Shown piece by piece: positions 1 to 9,056 of a DNA stretch of 24,553 nt. The stretch spans positions 1 to 24,553 of the forward strand of contig DYJV01000034.1 of NCBI GenBank assembly GCA_020722945.1, read 5' to 3'. Position numbers and translations under genes: made by a program. Within the stretch, counting starts at the first letter, position 1; every line of letters begins with the position of its first letter. The notes under the pieces were generated by a model. The model was not told where the DNA came from and did not search any database. It saw only the letters and a list, made by a program, of their open reading frames with translations. The DNA comes from Candidatus Methylomirabilis sp. Lineage in GTDB: Bacteria > DYJV01.

Positions 1-90
1 TCAAAAATCCATTACTCACTTATAGTAATTTCATATAGTTACAAATCAAAAAAACTCTCTTTTAAACTCTTTTATCTTTTTTTGACAAAC

Positions 91-150
91 TCGGGGTAGG
101 CGGGAGGAAACGCTGGGCGGGAATCAATCCTCAAAATCCAGAGGATTTTG
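91..150. other. GC-rich non-coding stretch with overlapping dyads
   Basis: No convincing gene is visible in positions 1-232. Bases 91-123 are strikingly G-rich compared with the AT-rich surroundings. Just after this, CAAAATCC (132-139) and GGATTTTG (143-150) form a perfect 8-bp stem with a 3-nt loop. AATCCTC (126-132) and GAGGATT (141-147) form a competing 7-bp stem. The two structures are mutually exclusive. The function is unknown; a dispersed intergenic repeat is possible, but no second copy is visible in the window. Confidence 0.4.
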
Positions 151-183
151 TTCAAAATGGGTTCTGATTTCGTCCAGCAAACA

Positions 184-238
184 CCACCATATTGAATTAG
201 CCACAGGCGAGGGCGAGGCGGCTAATTCAATATGGTGG
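184..238. repeat. Perfect 19-bp inverted repeat overlapping the tRNA 3' end
   Basis: Bases 184-202 are the exact reverse complement of 220-238, separated by a 17-nt GC-rich spacer (203-219). In the minus-strand transcript the 5' arm begins with the last six nucleotides of the tRNA (C71 to A76, CCACCA). It may serve as a terminator or processing hairpin for the tRNA transcript, although only a weak U run (TGTTTG) follows it. Confidence 0.75.
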
Positions 239-308
239 AGCTAAGGGGAGTCGAACCCCTGACCCCTTGAATGCCATTCAAGTGCTCTCCCAGCTGAGCT
301 ATAGCCCC
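233..308 (-). tRNA. tRNA-Ala (anticodon GGC)
   Basis: Read on the minus strand, this 76-nt segment folds as a full cloverleaf. The acceptor stem is GGGGCTA paired with TAGCTCC. The anticodon arm is CTTGA-ATGGCAT-TCAAG, giving anticodon GGC, and the T arm contains GGTTCGA. The third acceptor pair is the G3:U70 wobble, the established identity element for alanyl-tRNA synthetase. The discriminator is A and the CCA tail is genome-encoded (233-235). The mature 5' end lies only 4 nt after the stop codon of the flavoprotein gene upstream, so the tRNA is probably cut from the same transcript. No separate tRNA promoter fits in that gap. Confidence 0.96.
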
Positions 309-312
309 ATGA

Positions 313-876
313 TTAGAGATGAAATCCTAACTGATATGCTTTTTGAAGACAATCTTCTCGTTTGTTGATATCGGTGATATACTCCATAGAAGTTACTAAT
401 ACTTTGTCGGTATATTTTACTGAAAGTGCGTCAAAAAAAGATTTAACTGTAAGCTCGCCACCCTTAAAAGTAATTTCGTTGTCAAAACCACCTGTTGAGA
501 AGAAGAATCCTTTTCTGATAAAATTAAAATTATTTGCCAAGTCTTGATTTAGGATATATTTTTTTGCCCATAGAGGTTGGCACCTATCGATCAATGTTTT
601 TAATTGGGCTGATACTCCAAAGAAGAAAACAGGTGAAGCAACTGCAATATGATCACAAGTGGACAATGCATCACGAATCTCTGTCATGGGGTCATCAATC
701 CTGCATAGACCTTTTTTGGAGCAGTATCCACACTCCATACATGGTGATATTTTAATTTCGGTAGCGTCAATAAGTCTTGTAGAATGTCCCTTATCGCTAC
801 ATCCTTTTAGGAATTGTTGTAATAGCTTAAAGCTATTACCTTTGCGGGGGCTACCATTTATGCAAATTATATTCAT
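313..876 (-). CDS. Iron-sulfur-flavoprotein-like NAD(P)H-dependent flavin reductase
   Basis: This 187-residue flavodoxin-fold protein belongs to the NADPH-dependent FMN reductase / multimeric flavodoxin family. The FMN phosphate loop is at the N-terminus (NGSPRKGNS, residues 7-15). The segment SPVFFFGVSAQLKTLIDR matches the second flavin-contact loop. Between them is a compact cluster, C46-x2-C49-x2-C52-x5-C58, which matches the [4Fe-4S] ligand motif of archaeal-type iron-sulfur flavoproteins (Isf). Many relatives keep only one or two of these cysteines, so an iron-sulfur centre is likely but inferred. The probable role is cytosolic electron transfer or quinone/oxygen detoxification; the physiological partner is unknown. 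The start is the ATG at 876 with a weak GTGAG Shine-Dalgarno. The stop codon lies 4 nt before tRNA-Ala. Confidence 0.85.
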   Translation of the reverse strand: MNIICINGSPRKGNSFKLLQQFLKGCSDKGHSTRLIDATEIKISPCMECGYCSKKGLCRIDDPMTEIRDALSTCDHIAVASPVFFFGVSAQLKTLIDRCQPLWAKKYILNQDLANNFNFIRKGFFFSTGGFDNEITFKGGELTVKSFFDALSVKYTDKVLVTSMEYITDINKREDCLQKAYQLGFHL

Positions 877-1020
877 TTATACTCACTAAAGTAAATTTTA
901 TAACTCTTTTATTACAACCAAATCATTTTTTCAACTTTTTTTTAAGATGTATAAGATATCATATAAATTTTAGATTTCTAATGTTGTGCTACTTTTATTT
1001 TCATAGTGATGAAACAGTAA

Positions 1021-1036
1021 AGAGTTGATGCACTCT
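1021..1036 (-). terminator. Possible weak terminator after clpB
   Basis: Downstream of the clpB stop (1054), AGAGT (1021-1025) and ACTCT (1032-1036) form a 5-bp stem with a 6-nt loop. On the minus strand it is followed by TTTACTGTTT. The stem is short and the T tract interrupted, so this is only a candidate. Confidence 0.25.
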
Positions 1037-1053
1037 CATACGAAATTTCATTT

Positions 1054-3663
1054 CTAACTACTAATGTGATCCTTTCTAAAAAAAAGTTTATCTCCTGTTT
1101 TATCAACATCTGCAAAAACTTTATCACCAAGTGAAATATTACCAGCAATAATCTCTTTGGAAAGTGAATTTTCAAGATACCTCTGTAAAGCTCTCTTTAA
1201 AGGTCTTGCTCCAAAGTTTGGATCGTATCCAACTTCAGAGAGTAAATTTTTTGCTTTATCCGATAGCTCAAGGGTTATACCGCTCTCTTGCAATCTTTTG
1301 TTTATCCCTTTAAATTGTATATCAAGTATTTTTTTGATATTATCTCTTGAAAGTGAGTGAAAAACTACTATTTCATCTATCCTATTTAAAAATTCTGGTT
1401 TAAAGTAGTTTGTAAGCATATTTGTTACACTTTTTACAACTTTTTCAAAATCTTTCTCTGTGTCTGTATTGAGAATAGATTCACTTCCGATGTTGGAAGT
1501 CATTATTACTACACTATTTTTAAAATTAACAGTTCTTCCGTGGGAATCTGTAAGCCTTCCATCATCAAGTATCTGTAAAAGTATATTAAAAACATCAGGG
1601 TGTGCTTTCTCTATCTCATCAAGGAGAATTACAGAGTAAGGTTTTCTCCTCACAGATTCTGTGAGCTGTCCACCTTCGTCATAACCTACATAACCCGGTG
1701 GTGCTCCTATAAGTTTGGCAACTGTATGTTTCTCCATATACTCGCTCATATCAAGTCTCAATATACTACTCTCATCATCAAAAAGTGTTTCTGCGAGAGC
1801 TTTTGCAAGTTCTGTCTTTCCAACCCCTGTTGGACCTAAAAATATAAAACTCCCGATTGGTCTATTGGGATCTTTTAAACCTGCTCTTGCTCTAAGTATT
1901 GCTTGACTTACTGCAGACACAGCTTCATTTTGCCCTACTACACGATTGTGGAGATGGTCTTCCAATTTAAGAAGTTTATCTTTTTCCCCTTCTAATATTT
2001 TAGATGTAGGGATTCCTGTCCACTTACTTAAAACAGAACCTATATCATCCTCATCGATCTCCTCTTTTAGAAGTTTATTCTGTTTCTGCTTGCTTTGACT
2101 TTCAAGATTTTTAAGCTCCTCTTCGGCATCTCTGAGTTTGCCATACTTCAGTTGTGCAACTTTGTTGAGGTCATACTCCCTCTCTGCTCTCTCTATTTCT
2201 ATTTTAATCTCTTCTATCTTTTTTTTAAGCTCCCTTATAAGTTTTATTCCATCTTTCTCATCTTTCCACTCCTTTTCTATCTCCTCTTTTCTTTTTTTTA
2301 AAATAGAGAGTTCATTCGAAAGTGATTCAAGACGTTTTTTAGAAGCTTCATCTTTCTCCCTTTTTAAGCCCTGCTGCTCTATCTCAAGCTGCATAACCTT
2401 TCTCGTTATCTCATCAAGTTCTGAAGGCATAGAATCTATCTCTGTCCTTAATTTTGCTGCTGCTTCATCTACAAGGTCTATAGCTTTATCAGGTAAAAAT
2501 CTGTCACTAATGTATCTGTGGCTAAGTGTTGCTGCTGATACAAGAGCAGAATCTTTAATCCTTATCCCATGATGATTTTCATACTTCTCCTTTAACCCTC
2601 TCAAAATTGAGATTGTATCTTCCACTGTAGGTTCTGCTACAAGGACAGGCTGAAAACGTCTTTCAAGTGCAGCATCTTTCTCTATATATTTTTTATACTC
2701 ATTAAGAGTAGTTGCCCCAACACAGTGGAGCTCTCCCCTTGCGAGCATAGGTTTTAAAAGATTTCCTGCATCCATTGCTCCTTCTGCTGCTCCAGCACCT
2801 ACTACTGTGTGAAGCTCATCGATGAAAAGGATTATTTTCCCTGAAGATTTTTGAACTTCCTTCAAAACAGCTTTAAGACGCTCTTCAAATTCGCCTCTAA
2901 ATTTTGCACCTGCAATTAATGAACCCATATCGAGAGACAACAACTCTTTATCTTTAAGCCCCTCAGGAATATCTCTGTTCACTATCCTTTGTGCCAGACC
3001 CTCTACAATAGCAGTTTTACCTACGCCAGGTTCGCCTATTAATACAGGATTATTTTTGGTTCTTCTTGATAAAACTTGAATTGTTCTTCTTATCTCATCA
3101 TCTCTTCCTATTACGGGATCGAGCTTTCCCTCTTTTGCTTTTGATGTCAGATTGATGGTAAATTTTTCAAGAGAATTCATAGTTGCTTCAGGATTTTGGT
3201 TGGTCACTTTTTCATCTCCCCTTATTTTTTTTAATATCTGCATATAATTTTCTTCTTTAATGCCCGAATTAGTTAGAATTTTGAGAATATTATCGTTTGG
3301 ATCCAATTTGAATAGTGCTAAAAATATTATCTCAACACTTAAAAATTCATCACCCCACTTTTTCATTATATTTTCAGCATCGATAAGTAATTTATTTAAT
3401 CTTGGAGTAATGTATATTTGACTTGAAGCACCCGAACCTGTTACACTTGGTATTTTGTCTAACTCCCTCTCTATCTGGGATTTAAGTTGTGCTATATTTC
3501 CCACTGTTTGGTTTAAAATATTTACAACCAAACCTTCATTATCTGAAATTAATGAGTAGATAAGATGCTCTACATCAACATTTTGATGGTTTCTGCTAAT
3601 AGCAAGTTTTTGGGCATCTTGAATTGCTTCAATAGATTTTTGTGTGAAGTTGTTAAGATTCAT
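1054..3663 (-). CDS. clpB: ATP-dependent chaperone ClpB (Hsp104-type disaggregase)
   Basis: This 869-residue cytosolic AAA+ unfoldase, close to the usual length of about 860, resolubilises aggregated proteins together with DnaK. The order is: Clp N-terminal repeat domain (about 1-145), first AAA+ module with Walker A GEPGVGKT (near 210) and Walker [10 protein letters not shown], a long charged coiled-coil middle domain (about 400-530), then a second AAA+ module with GPTGVGKT and [16 protein letters not shown], and a C-terminal small domain. The coiled-coil M domain separates ClpB from ClpA and ClpC. The start is the ATG at 3663, preceded by AAGGAG. No CIRCE element is seen upstream; a short dyad between clpB and the divergent HD-GYP gene is noted separately. 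It appears to be a single-gene unit. Confidence 0.97.
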   Translation of the reverse strand: MNLNNFTQKSIEAIQDAQKLAISRNHQNVDVEHLIYSLISDNEGLVVNILNQTVGNIAQLKSQIERELDKIPSVTGSGASSQIYITPRLNKLLIDAENIMKKWGDEFLSVEIIFLALFKLDPNDNILKILTNSGIKEENYMQILKKIRGDEKVTNQNPEATMNSLEKFTINLTSKAKEGKLDPVIGRDDEIRRTIQVLSRRTKNNPVLIGEPGVGKTAIVEGLAQRIVNRDIPEGLKDKELLSLDMGSLIAGAKFRGEFEERLKAVLKEVQKSSGKIILFIDELHTVVGAGAAEGAMDAGNLLKPMLARGELHCVGATTLNEYKKYIEKDAALERRFQPVLVAEPTVEDTISILRGLKEKYENHHGIRIKDSALVSAATLSHRYISDRFLPDKAIDLVDEAAAKLRTEIDSMPSELDEITRKVMQLEIEQQGLKREKDEASKKRLESLSNELSILKKRKEEIEKEWKDEKDGIKLIRELKKKIEEIKIEIERAEREYDLNKVAQLKYGKLRDAEEELKNLESQSKQKQNKLLKEEIDEDDIGSVLSKWTGIPTSKILEGEKDKLLKLEDHLHNRVVGQNEAVSAVSQAILRARAGLKDPNRPIGSFIFLGPTGVGKTELAKALAETLFDDESSILRLDMSEYMEKHTVAKLIGAPPGYVGYDEGGQLTESVRRKPYSVILLDEIEKAHPDVFNILLQILDDGRLTDSHGRTVNFKNSVVIMTSNIGSESILNTDTEKDFEKVVKSVTNMLTNYFKPEFLNRIDEIVVFHSLSRDNIKKILDIQFKGINKRLQESGITLELSDKAKNLLSEVGYDPNFGARPLKRALQRYLENSLSKEIIAGNISLGDKVFADVDKTGDKLFFRKDHISS

Positions 3664-3710
3664 AATTTTTGCTCCTTATTTCTGAAAAAGATAACTATTT
3701 CTATACTATT

Positions 3711-3738
3711 AAATTAATAAGATTATCTTATAAGTCAA
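3711..3738 (-). promoter_or_regulatory. Candidate clpB promoter region with 7-bp dyad
   Basis: On the minus strand TTGACT (3738-3733) resembles a -35 box. About 16 nt on, TAATTT (3716-3711) is a poor -10 match. The spacer contains the dyad ATAAGAT-T-ATCTTAT (3717-3731), where a repressor could act. The heat-shock sigma-32 consensus (CCCCAT in the -10) and the CIRCE motif are both absent, so the mode of clpB heat induction is not evident. Confidence 0.3.
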
Positions 3739-3826
3739 GTTGGGACTGAATAAAAATTTTGAATATTTTATTAAACCTTTTCCAATATTTGGTTACTATT
3801 AAAAAATTGTAATTTCATAAAAAATC

Positions 3827-3855
3827 TTTACTTTTATCTATCTTTTTATTATATC
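3827..3855 (+). promoter_or_regulatory. Sigma-70-type promoter of the HD-GYP/HDOD/fbp/guaB operon
   Basis: TTTACT (3827-3832), a 17-nt spacer and TATATC (3850-3855) form a plausible housekeeping promoter. The predicted transcription start (about 3861-3863) lies at or within 3 nt of the ATG at 3864. No Shine-Dalgarno is visible before that ATG, so the mRNA may be leaderless. Confidence 0.4.
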
Positions 3856-3863
3856 TTGTCATT

Positions 3864-4964
3864 ATGAATGACAATATTCAGAGAACCTTAAATCTTCTGA
3901 TGAAACTTGGTAGGGGGATGCTTTATGAGCACAGCCCTGATAATCTCCTCATTTTTATATCTGATTTGGCAAGGGATCTTGTAGATGCTGAAAGATGCTC
4001 AGTATTTTTGTATAATGAGGAGGATAACACCCTCTATACAAGATTTGCCCACGGTGTGGATAAAATTACTCTCCCTGCGGATAAGGGTATAGTTGGTTAC
4101 ACGATTAAGAGTGGTGATATTCAGATAGTCCTTGACGCCTATAGTGACAGTAGGTTTTACTCTAAGATTGATGATGAGATTGGTTTTAAAACAAAGAATT
4201 TATTGACTGTGCCTCTGTTTAATAGGGAAGAAAAAATAATTGGAGTCCTTGAAGTTATTAACAAAAAGGTTGGTTTCTTCACAAATTTTGATGCTGAGCT
4301 CCTTCTTCTAAGTGCTAATTATATAAGTTTTATCCTTGAGAATATGATACTTTCAAGCAAGATACGGGAGAACAATCTCAAATTGATATATAAGCTTACT
4401 GCAGCCGCAGAATTTAAAGATCAAGAGACATCTTTGCATACAAAGAGAGTTGCACTTTACTCAGAAGTTATTGCGAGAAAATTAAATGTTGATGATGTTT
4501 TTATTGAAAGGGTAGTAATTGGAGCACCTATGCACGATATAGGTAAAATAGGTATACCGGATGCCATCCTCAATAAACCATCCAAACTTACAGATGAAGA
4601 GTTTAAGATAATTACTACCCACAGCAGCATAGGTTACAGAATTTTATACGATAAAGAGAATCCTTTCCTTAAGTTTGTAGCAAATATTGCAAAAGATCAC
4701 CATGAGCGTTGGGATGGACTTGGATATCCAAACTCTTTAAAATGCGAAGATATATCTTTGCAAGGGAGGATAGTTGCTATTGCAGATGTATTTGATGCAC
4801 TTACATCAAAAAGACCATACAAAGATGCTTGGTCATTTGACAAATCTTTTGGGCAGATAATGATAGACAAAGGGACACATTTTGACCCACACTTGGTCGA
4901 AATATTTAACTCTTCTATGGATAATGTTCTCAATATATACAATAATTTTAGAGAGGTATCGTGA
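3864..4964 (+). CDS. GAF domain / HD-GYP cyclic-di-GMP phosphodiesterase
   Basis: This is a soluble 366-residue protein. An N-terminal GAF sensor (about 20-160) is joined by a helix to an HD-GYP domain (about 175-350). The metal and catalytic signature is complete: H192, HDIGK (224-228), HHERWDGLGYP (279-289) and the GRIVAIADVFDALTSKRPYK block (301-320). The HHExWDGxGYP form is typical of active HD-GYP enzymes, which hydrolyse c-di-GMP to pGpG or GMP. The GAF ligand is unknown. The start ATG lacks a Shine-Dalgarno and sits almost on the predicted transcription start. An internal start at residue 13 (MKLGRG) would trim the helix before GAF but is not better supported. The stop overlaps the next start by 4 nt (GTGA), implying translational coupling to the HDOD protein. 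Confidence 0.93.
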   Translation: MNDNIQRTLNLLMKLGRGMLYEHSPDNLLIFISDLARDLVDAERCSVFLYNEEDNTLYTRFAHGVDKITLPADKGIVGYTIKSGDIQIVLDAYSDSRFYSKIDDEIGFKTKNLLTVPLFNREEKIIGVLEVINKKVGFFTNFDAELLLLSANYISFILENMILSSKIRENNLKLIYKLTAAAEFKDQETSLHTKRVALYSEVIARKLNVDDVFIERVVIGAPMHDIGKIGIPDAILNKPSKLTDEEFKIITTHSSIGYRILYDKENPFLKFVANIAKDHHERWDGLGYPNSLKCEDISLQGRIVAIADVFDALTSKRPYKDAWSFDKSFGQIMIDKGTHFDPHLVEIFNSSMDNVLNIYNNFREVS

Positions 4965-5782
4965 ATATAGAAGATGCAATATCTGAAAAGATAGAGTTGC
5001 TACAGCCTCTTCCTGAAACGGTTATCCGTATTCAAGAGATATGTCAAAATCCCGATTCATCTATAAAGGATCTCATTAATGTGGTTGAATCTGATCCACT
5101 TTTGACAGCAAGGTTGCTTAAAGTTGCAAACTCCCCTTTTTATGGTTTTACAAGTAAGATACTTTCAATATCACACGCAGTTGCACTTTTTGGGATGAAC
5201 ACGGTTTTAGGATTTGCCCTCTCAAGTTCTGTAAGGAAGTCTTTTAATAATGCAGATCTTACTCCGTATGGTATTACAACGGAAGATTTTATAAAATCTT
5301 CATTTTTGCAAAACAAAATAATGATAATGTGGCATCTTTATCTCCCCTTTAAAAATATACAGGTTGTTATCCCTGCTTCATTTATCAATGAGATTGGACG
5401 GCTTATATTGTCTGAGATACTTATAGAGAGAAAACTTCACAAAAATTTTATGAACAGTATAAGTGCTCTTAAGGGTGACGATATATACGAAATTGAAAAG
5501 ATATTTTTAGGGACCACTACACCTGAAGTAACAGGTAAGATACTTTACAAATGGTGTCTAAATATTAATATGGTTCTCTCTATTATAAGCAGTTTGAATC
5601 CAGAAAAATCTGACGATGACCTAAAACCTCTCGGTTATGCTATAAAGATATGCCGTGCTGCAGTAGGGTTAAAAGGTGATATAACAAGAGAGAGTATAGA
5701 GGATGCACTTAGATTAGTTGATCAAGCAAATTTCAATAGAAAAGATTTTTTGATTTCCATTAAGAAAGTTACAACATCTTAA
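4961..5782 (+). CDS. HDOD domain signalling protein
   Basis: This 273-residue protein is almost entirely an HDOD domain. The family start is clear at residues about 14-70 (LQPLPETVIRIQEICQNP, then VVESDPLLTARLLKVANSPFYG), followed by ISHAVALFGMNTVLGFAL. HDOD proteins share the HD fold but lack the metal-binding His-Asp pair, so catalysis is not expected. They usually act as regulatory partners in signalling, motility or stress pathways. The start is GTG at 4961, overlapping the HD-GYP stop, with GAGAGG 4 nt upstream. The four-base overlap with a c-di-GMP phosphodiesterase suggests the two proteins work together or at least in fixed ratio; this is inference. The C-terminal third has no recognised motif. 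Confidence 0.9.
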   Translation: MNIEDAISEKIELLQPLPETVIRIQEICQNPDSSIKDLINVVESDPLLTARLLKVANSPFYGFTSKILSISHAVALFGMNTVLGFALSSSVRKSFNNADLTPYGITTEDFIKSSFLQNKIMIMWHLYLPFKNIQVVIPASFINEIGRLILSEILIERKLHKNFMNSISALKGDDIYEIEKIFLGTTTPEVTGKILYKWCLNINMVLSIISSLNPEKSDDDLKPLGYAIKICRAAVGLKGDITRESIEDALRLVDQANFNRKDFLISIKKVTTS

Positions 5783-5805
5783 AATAATCAACATGGAGGG
5801 GTAGT

Positions 5806-6741
5806 ATGTCTTCAAGGCATGTAAGTAAAGGTTTATGGAACAATCTTATGAGAAACAATGTAGATTTGGGATTGGCAAGTATAATCTATGAAATAGGTGT
5901 TGCATCAAAATATATTGTTCATGCAATGAGGACTGGTGATTTGGGACTTGCAGGCACGAGTAATCTGTATGGTGAGCAGCAGCTTGCTCTTGATGTTCTT
6001 GCAAATGAGATAATCAAAGATAGACTTGATCATACAGGTCAGGTAAAATGTTTTGCTTCTGAGGAGATGGATAATTTCTTGATATTTGAAAGAAAGGGTC
6101 CTAAACAATTTAGTGTTGTTATAGATCCTCTTGATGGTTCTTCACTTGTAGATGTTAATCTATCAGTTGGAACAATTGTTGGGATATACAAAAGTGACTC
6201 GGTTATTAATATTGGTAGGAATTTATCTGGGGCAGTTTATGTTGTCTATGGTCCAAGGACTACCCTTGTTTACTCGACAGGTAACGGAGTTTTTGAATTT
6301 ACCCTCAACTCTCTTGGAGAGTTTGTCCTTACTGCTGAAAATATTCAGTTAAAGAGTAGTCACAAAATTTACAGTATTGGTGGTTTGAGGTCTCAATGCT
6401 ATGACAATCATATAAGATTTCTCAACTATCTTGAATCTAATTCTTACAAACTAAGATATAGTGGTGGTTTTGTTGCTGATATAAATCAGTTATTGCTAAA
6501 AGGTGGGGGAATATTTACATATCCTGCAACCAAGAAAGATACAAATGGTAAATTAAGATTGCTTTTTGAGTTGAATCCTATGGCTTACTTGATTGAAAAT
6601 GCGGGTGGTTTTGCTTCTAATGGTGAAATGCCTATACTTGACATTCAACCTGAGAGTATTGACCAGAGAGAGCCTGTATATATAGGTTCCAAGGAGGAAG
6701 TTTTGATTGCAGAAAAATTTTTAAAAGGGGAGAGCATTTGA
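5806..6741 (+). CDS. fbp: Class I fructose-1,6-bisphosphatase
   Basis: This 311-residue enzyme hydrolyses fructose-1,6-bisphosphate to fructose-6-phosphate, the committed step of gluconeogenesis, in the cytosol. Class I hallmarks run in order: NLYGEQQLALDVLAN (53-67), the metal ligands ASEE (84-87) and DPLDGSS (107-113) followed by DVNLSVGTIVGIY, the YGPRTTLVY strand, RYSGGFVAD in the substrate-phosphate region, FTYPA, GKLRLLFELNPMAYLIENAGG carrying the substrate-binding lysine, and ILDIQP...REPVYIGSKEEV at the end. It is slightly shorter than the usual 330 residues, mainly at the N-terminus, where allosteric AMP contacts lie in some relatives. The usual HR after VAD is NQ here. The start ATG is preceded by GGAGG. 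It lies 23 nt after the HDOD gene and 3 nt before guaB. Confidence 0.94.
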   Translation: MSSRHVSKGLWNNLMRNNVDLGLASIIYEIGVASKYIVHAMRTGDLGLAGTSNLYGEQQLALDVLANEIIKDRLDHTGQVKCFASEEMDNFLIFERKGPKQFSVVIDPLDGSSLVDVNLSVGTIVGIYKSDSVINIGRNLSGAVYVVYGPRTTLVYSTGNGVFEFTLNSLGEFVLTAENIQLKSSHKIYSIGGLRSQCYDNHIRFLNYLESNSYKLRYSGGFVADINQLLLKGGGIFTYPATKKDTNGKLRLLFELNPMAYLIENAGGFASNGEMPILDIQPESIDQREPVYIGSKEEVLIAEKFLKGESI

Positions 6742-8211
<1,470 letters not shown>

Positions 8212-8228
8212 ATATTATAAAAATTTTT

Positions 8229-8265
8229 AAAAAATATAAAAAATAGTTGCTTTTTTTATTTTTTT
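8229..8265 (+). terminator. A/T-stem intrinsic terminator after guaB
   Basis: The arms 8229-8243 and 8251-8264 can form about 14 A-U pairs with one bulged base around a 7-nt loop (TAGTTGC). The 3' arm is itself a nearly pure T tract. It lies just after the guaB stop and before the riboswitch promoter, as expected for an operon terminator in an AT-rich genome. Confidence 0.45.
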
Positions 8266-8268
8266 AAG

Positions 8269-8296
8269 TTAACCGTAATTCTGCTCATTGTAATAT
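8269..8296 (+). promoter_or_regulatory. Candidate promoter of the cobalamin riboswitch transcript
   Basis: TTAACC (8269-8274), a 16-nt spacer and TAATAT (8291-8296) match a housekeeping promoter moderately. The predicted transcription start at about 8303 falls just ahead of the first base of the riboswitch P1 helix (8306), which supports the assignment. Confidence 0.4.
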
Positions 8297-8305
8297 CATA
8301 ATTTA

Positions 8306-8463
8306 TTTTCTGGGTCCAAGAAATTGGTTAATAGGGAATGCCGTTAATTCGGCAGCGGGCCCGCCACTGTAAGTAGCGTTAAGCTTTCTCATTATCCCAC
8401 TGTAGATTTTTTCTATGGGAAGGGGAGAAAGTTTGCTACAAGTCAGGAGACCTACCCGGAAAA
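8306..8463 (+). ncRNA. Cobalamin (B12) riboswitch
   Basis: The aptamer is complete. Closing helix P1 pairs TTTTCTGGGT (8306-8315) with ACCCGGAAAA (8454-8463), ten pairs including one G-U. Inside are the conserved GGGAATGCCG, GCGGGCCCGCCACTGTAAG and CCACTG, then GGGAAGG, and the B12 box AGTCAGGAGACCTACC (8441-8456). These match the adenosylcobalamin/cobalamin aptamer family. A 260-nt leader separates P1 from the next start codon. The only downstream gene before strong hairpins is the 83-residue protein, so this gene is the regulatory target by position. In known cases ligand binding lowers expression; the direction here is inferred. Confidence 0.93.
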
Positions 8464-8523
8464 TTTGTATTGCTTAAGACTTCGAGGCTAAAGGTCAGGC
8501 AGTAAAAAGATCATATTTTCTCT

Positions 8524-8561
8524 ATTCAGGATATTTTTCTGAATTCAATTATTCTCTTTTT
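8524..8561 (+). terminator. Possible attenuator hairpin in the riboswitch leader
   Basis: ATTCAG (8524-8529) and CTGAAT (8539-8544) form a 6-bp stem with a 9-nt loop, followed by a T-rich run ending near 8561. It lies about 60 nt after P1, where an expression-platform terminator could sit. The stem is weak and the T tract interrupted, and no anti-terminator pairing was established by eye. Confidence 0.3.
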
Positions 8562-8723
8562 ATGCCACTCATTTTTTAACCTCTGAGTTCAATCTAACAT
8601 TTTCTTTATTTAAGCATTACAAATTAAATTATTTTATTACTTTCAACTATTATAGTTATTCAAAATAGTTGGTTTAAGTATTTTATTGTTTCTAATAATT
8701 TATCAAATAAGGGGGTGTTGATA

Positions 8724-8975
8724 ATGAAAGAGGGTAAAGTTATATTTATAGATAATATAGAATCTTTAGGAAACATTGATTTTGAGAAGTTAAAGAGTAG
8801 TTATTCAGAGAAAGATATTTATGTTGAGTTTGCTGTCGAAAATAAGATTTTAGGATTCTATTCGATACCAGAAGCAATCCTTAATTTGGTTCAGAGAGGT
8901 GTGAAGAGAGTCTCTGCTTTTCCATTTTCACTTGGAGAGAGTTATGAAGTCCCTTTGTATTGGGGGACTTATTAA
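8724..8975 (+). CDS. Unrecognised 83-residue protein under a B12 riboswitch
   Basis: I do not recognise this family. The ATG at 8724 is chosen because AAGGGGG (8709-8715) lies 8 nt upstream; a GTG at 8715 would sit on that site and adds three residues. The product is small and soluble, with no signal peptide, membrane segment or cysteine. It starts with a beta-rich, acidic part (KVIFIDNIESLGNIDFEKL), then DIYVEFAVENKILGFYSIPEAILNLVQRGVKRV, which looks like a strand, helix and strand, and ends in an aromatic tail, SAFPFSLGESYEVPLYWGTY. Its position as sole gene between a cobalamin riboswitch and two hairpins suggests a role in corrinoid or cobalt biology, or a B12-independent substitute function. 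That is inference from context alone. Codon use resembles its neighbours. Confidence 0.75.
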   Translation: MKEGKVIFIDNIESLGNIDFEKLKSSYSEKDIYVEFAVENKILGFYSIPEAILNLVQRGVKRVSAFPFSLGESYEVPLYWGTY

Positions 8976-9002
8976 TGAGTTGTAAAGCCTGTTAAGTTGT
9001 GA

Positions 9003-9038
9003 AGATAGATGGCGTTGCCCACCATCTATCTGTTTGTT
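9003..9038 (+). terminator. Intrinsic terminator after the riboswitch-linked gene
   Basis: AGATAGATGG (9003-9012) pairs perfectly with CCATCTATCT (9022-9031) around a 9-nt loop that can itself fold as GGC-GTT-GCC. It is followed by GTTTGTT. It lies 27 nt after the stop of the small protein gene. Confidence 0.65.
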
Positions 9039-9056
9039 ACTCATTTTCCCTCATTA

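Noticed and set aside
82-87. Perfect TTGACA as a plus-strand -35 box
   Set aside because: No -10-like hexamer lies 15-19 nt downstream (the region is G-rich), and no plus-strand gene follows.
2095-2572. Plus-strand open frames opposite clpB
   Set aside because: They are antisense shadows of the coiled-coil region, rich in Ser, Phe and Leu, without ribosome sites or family motifs.
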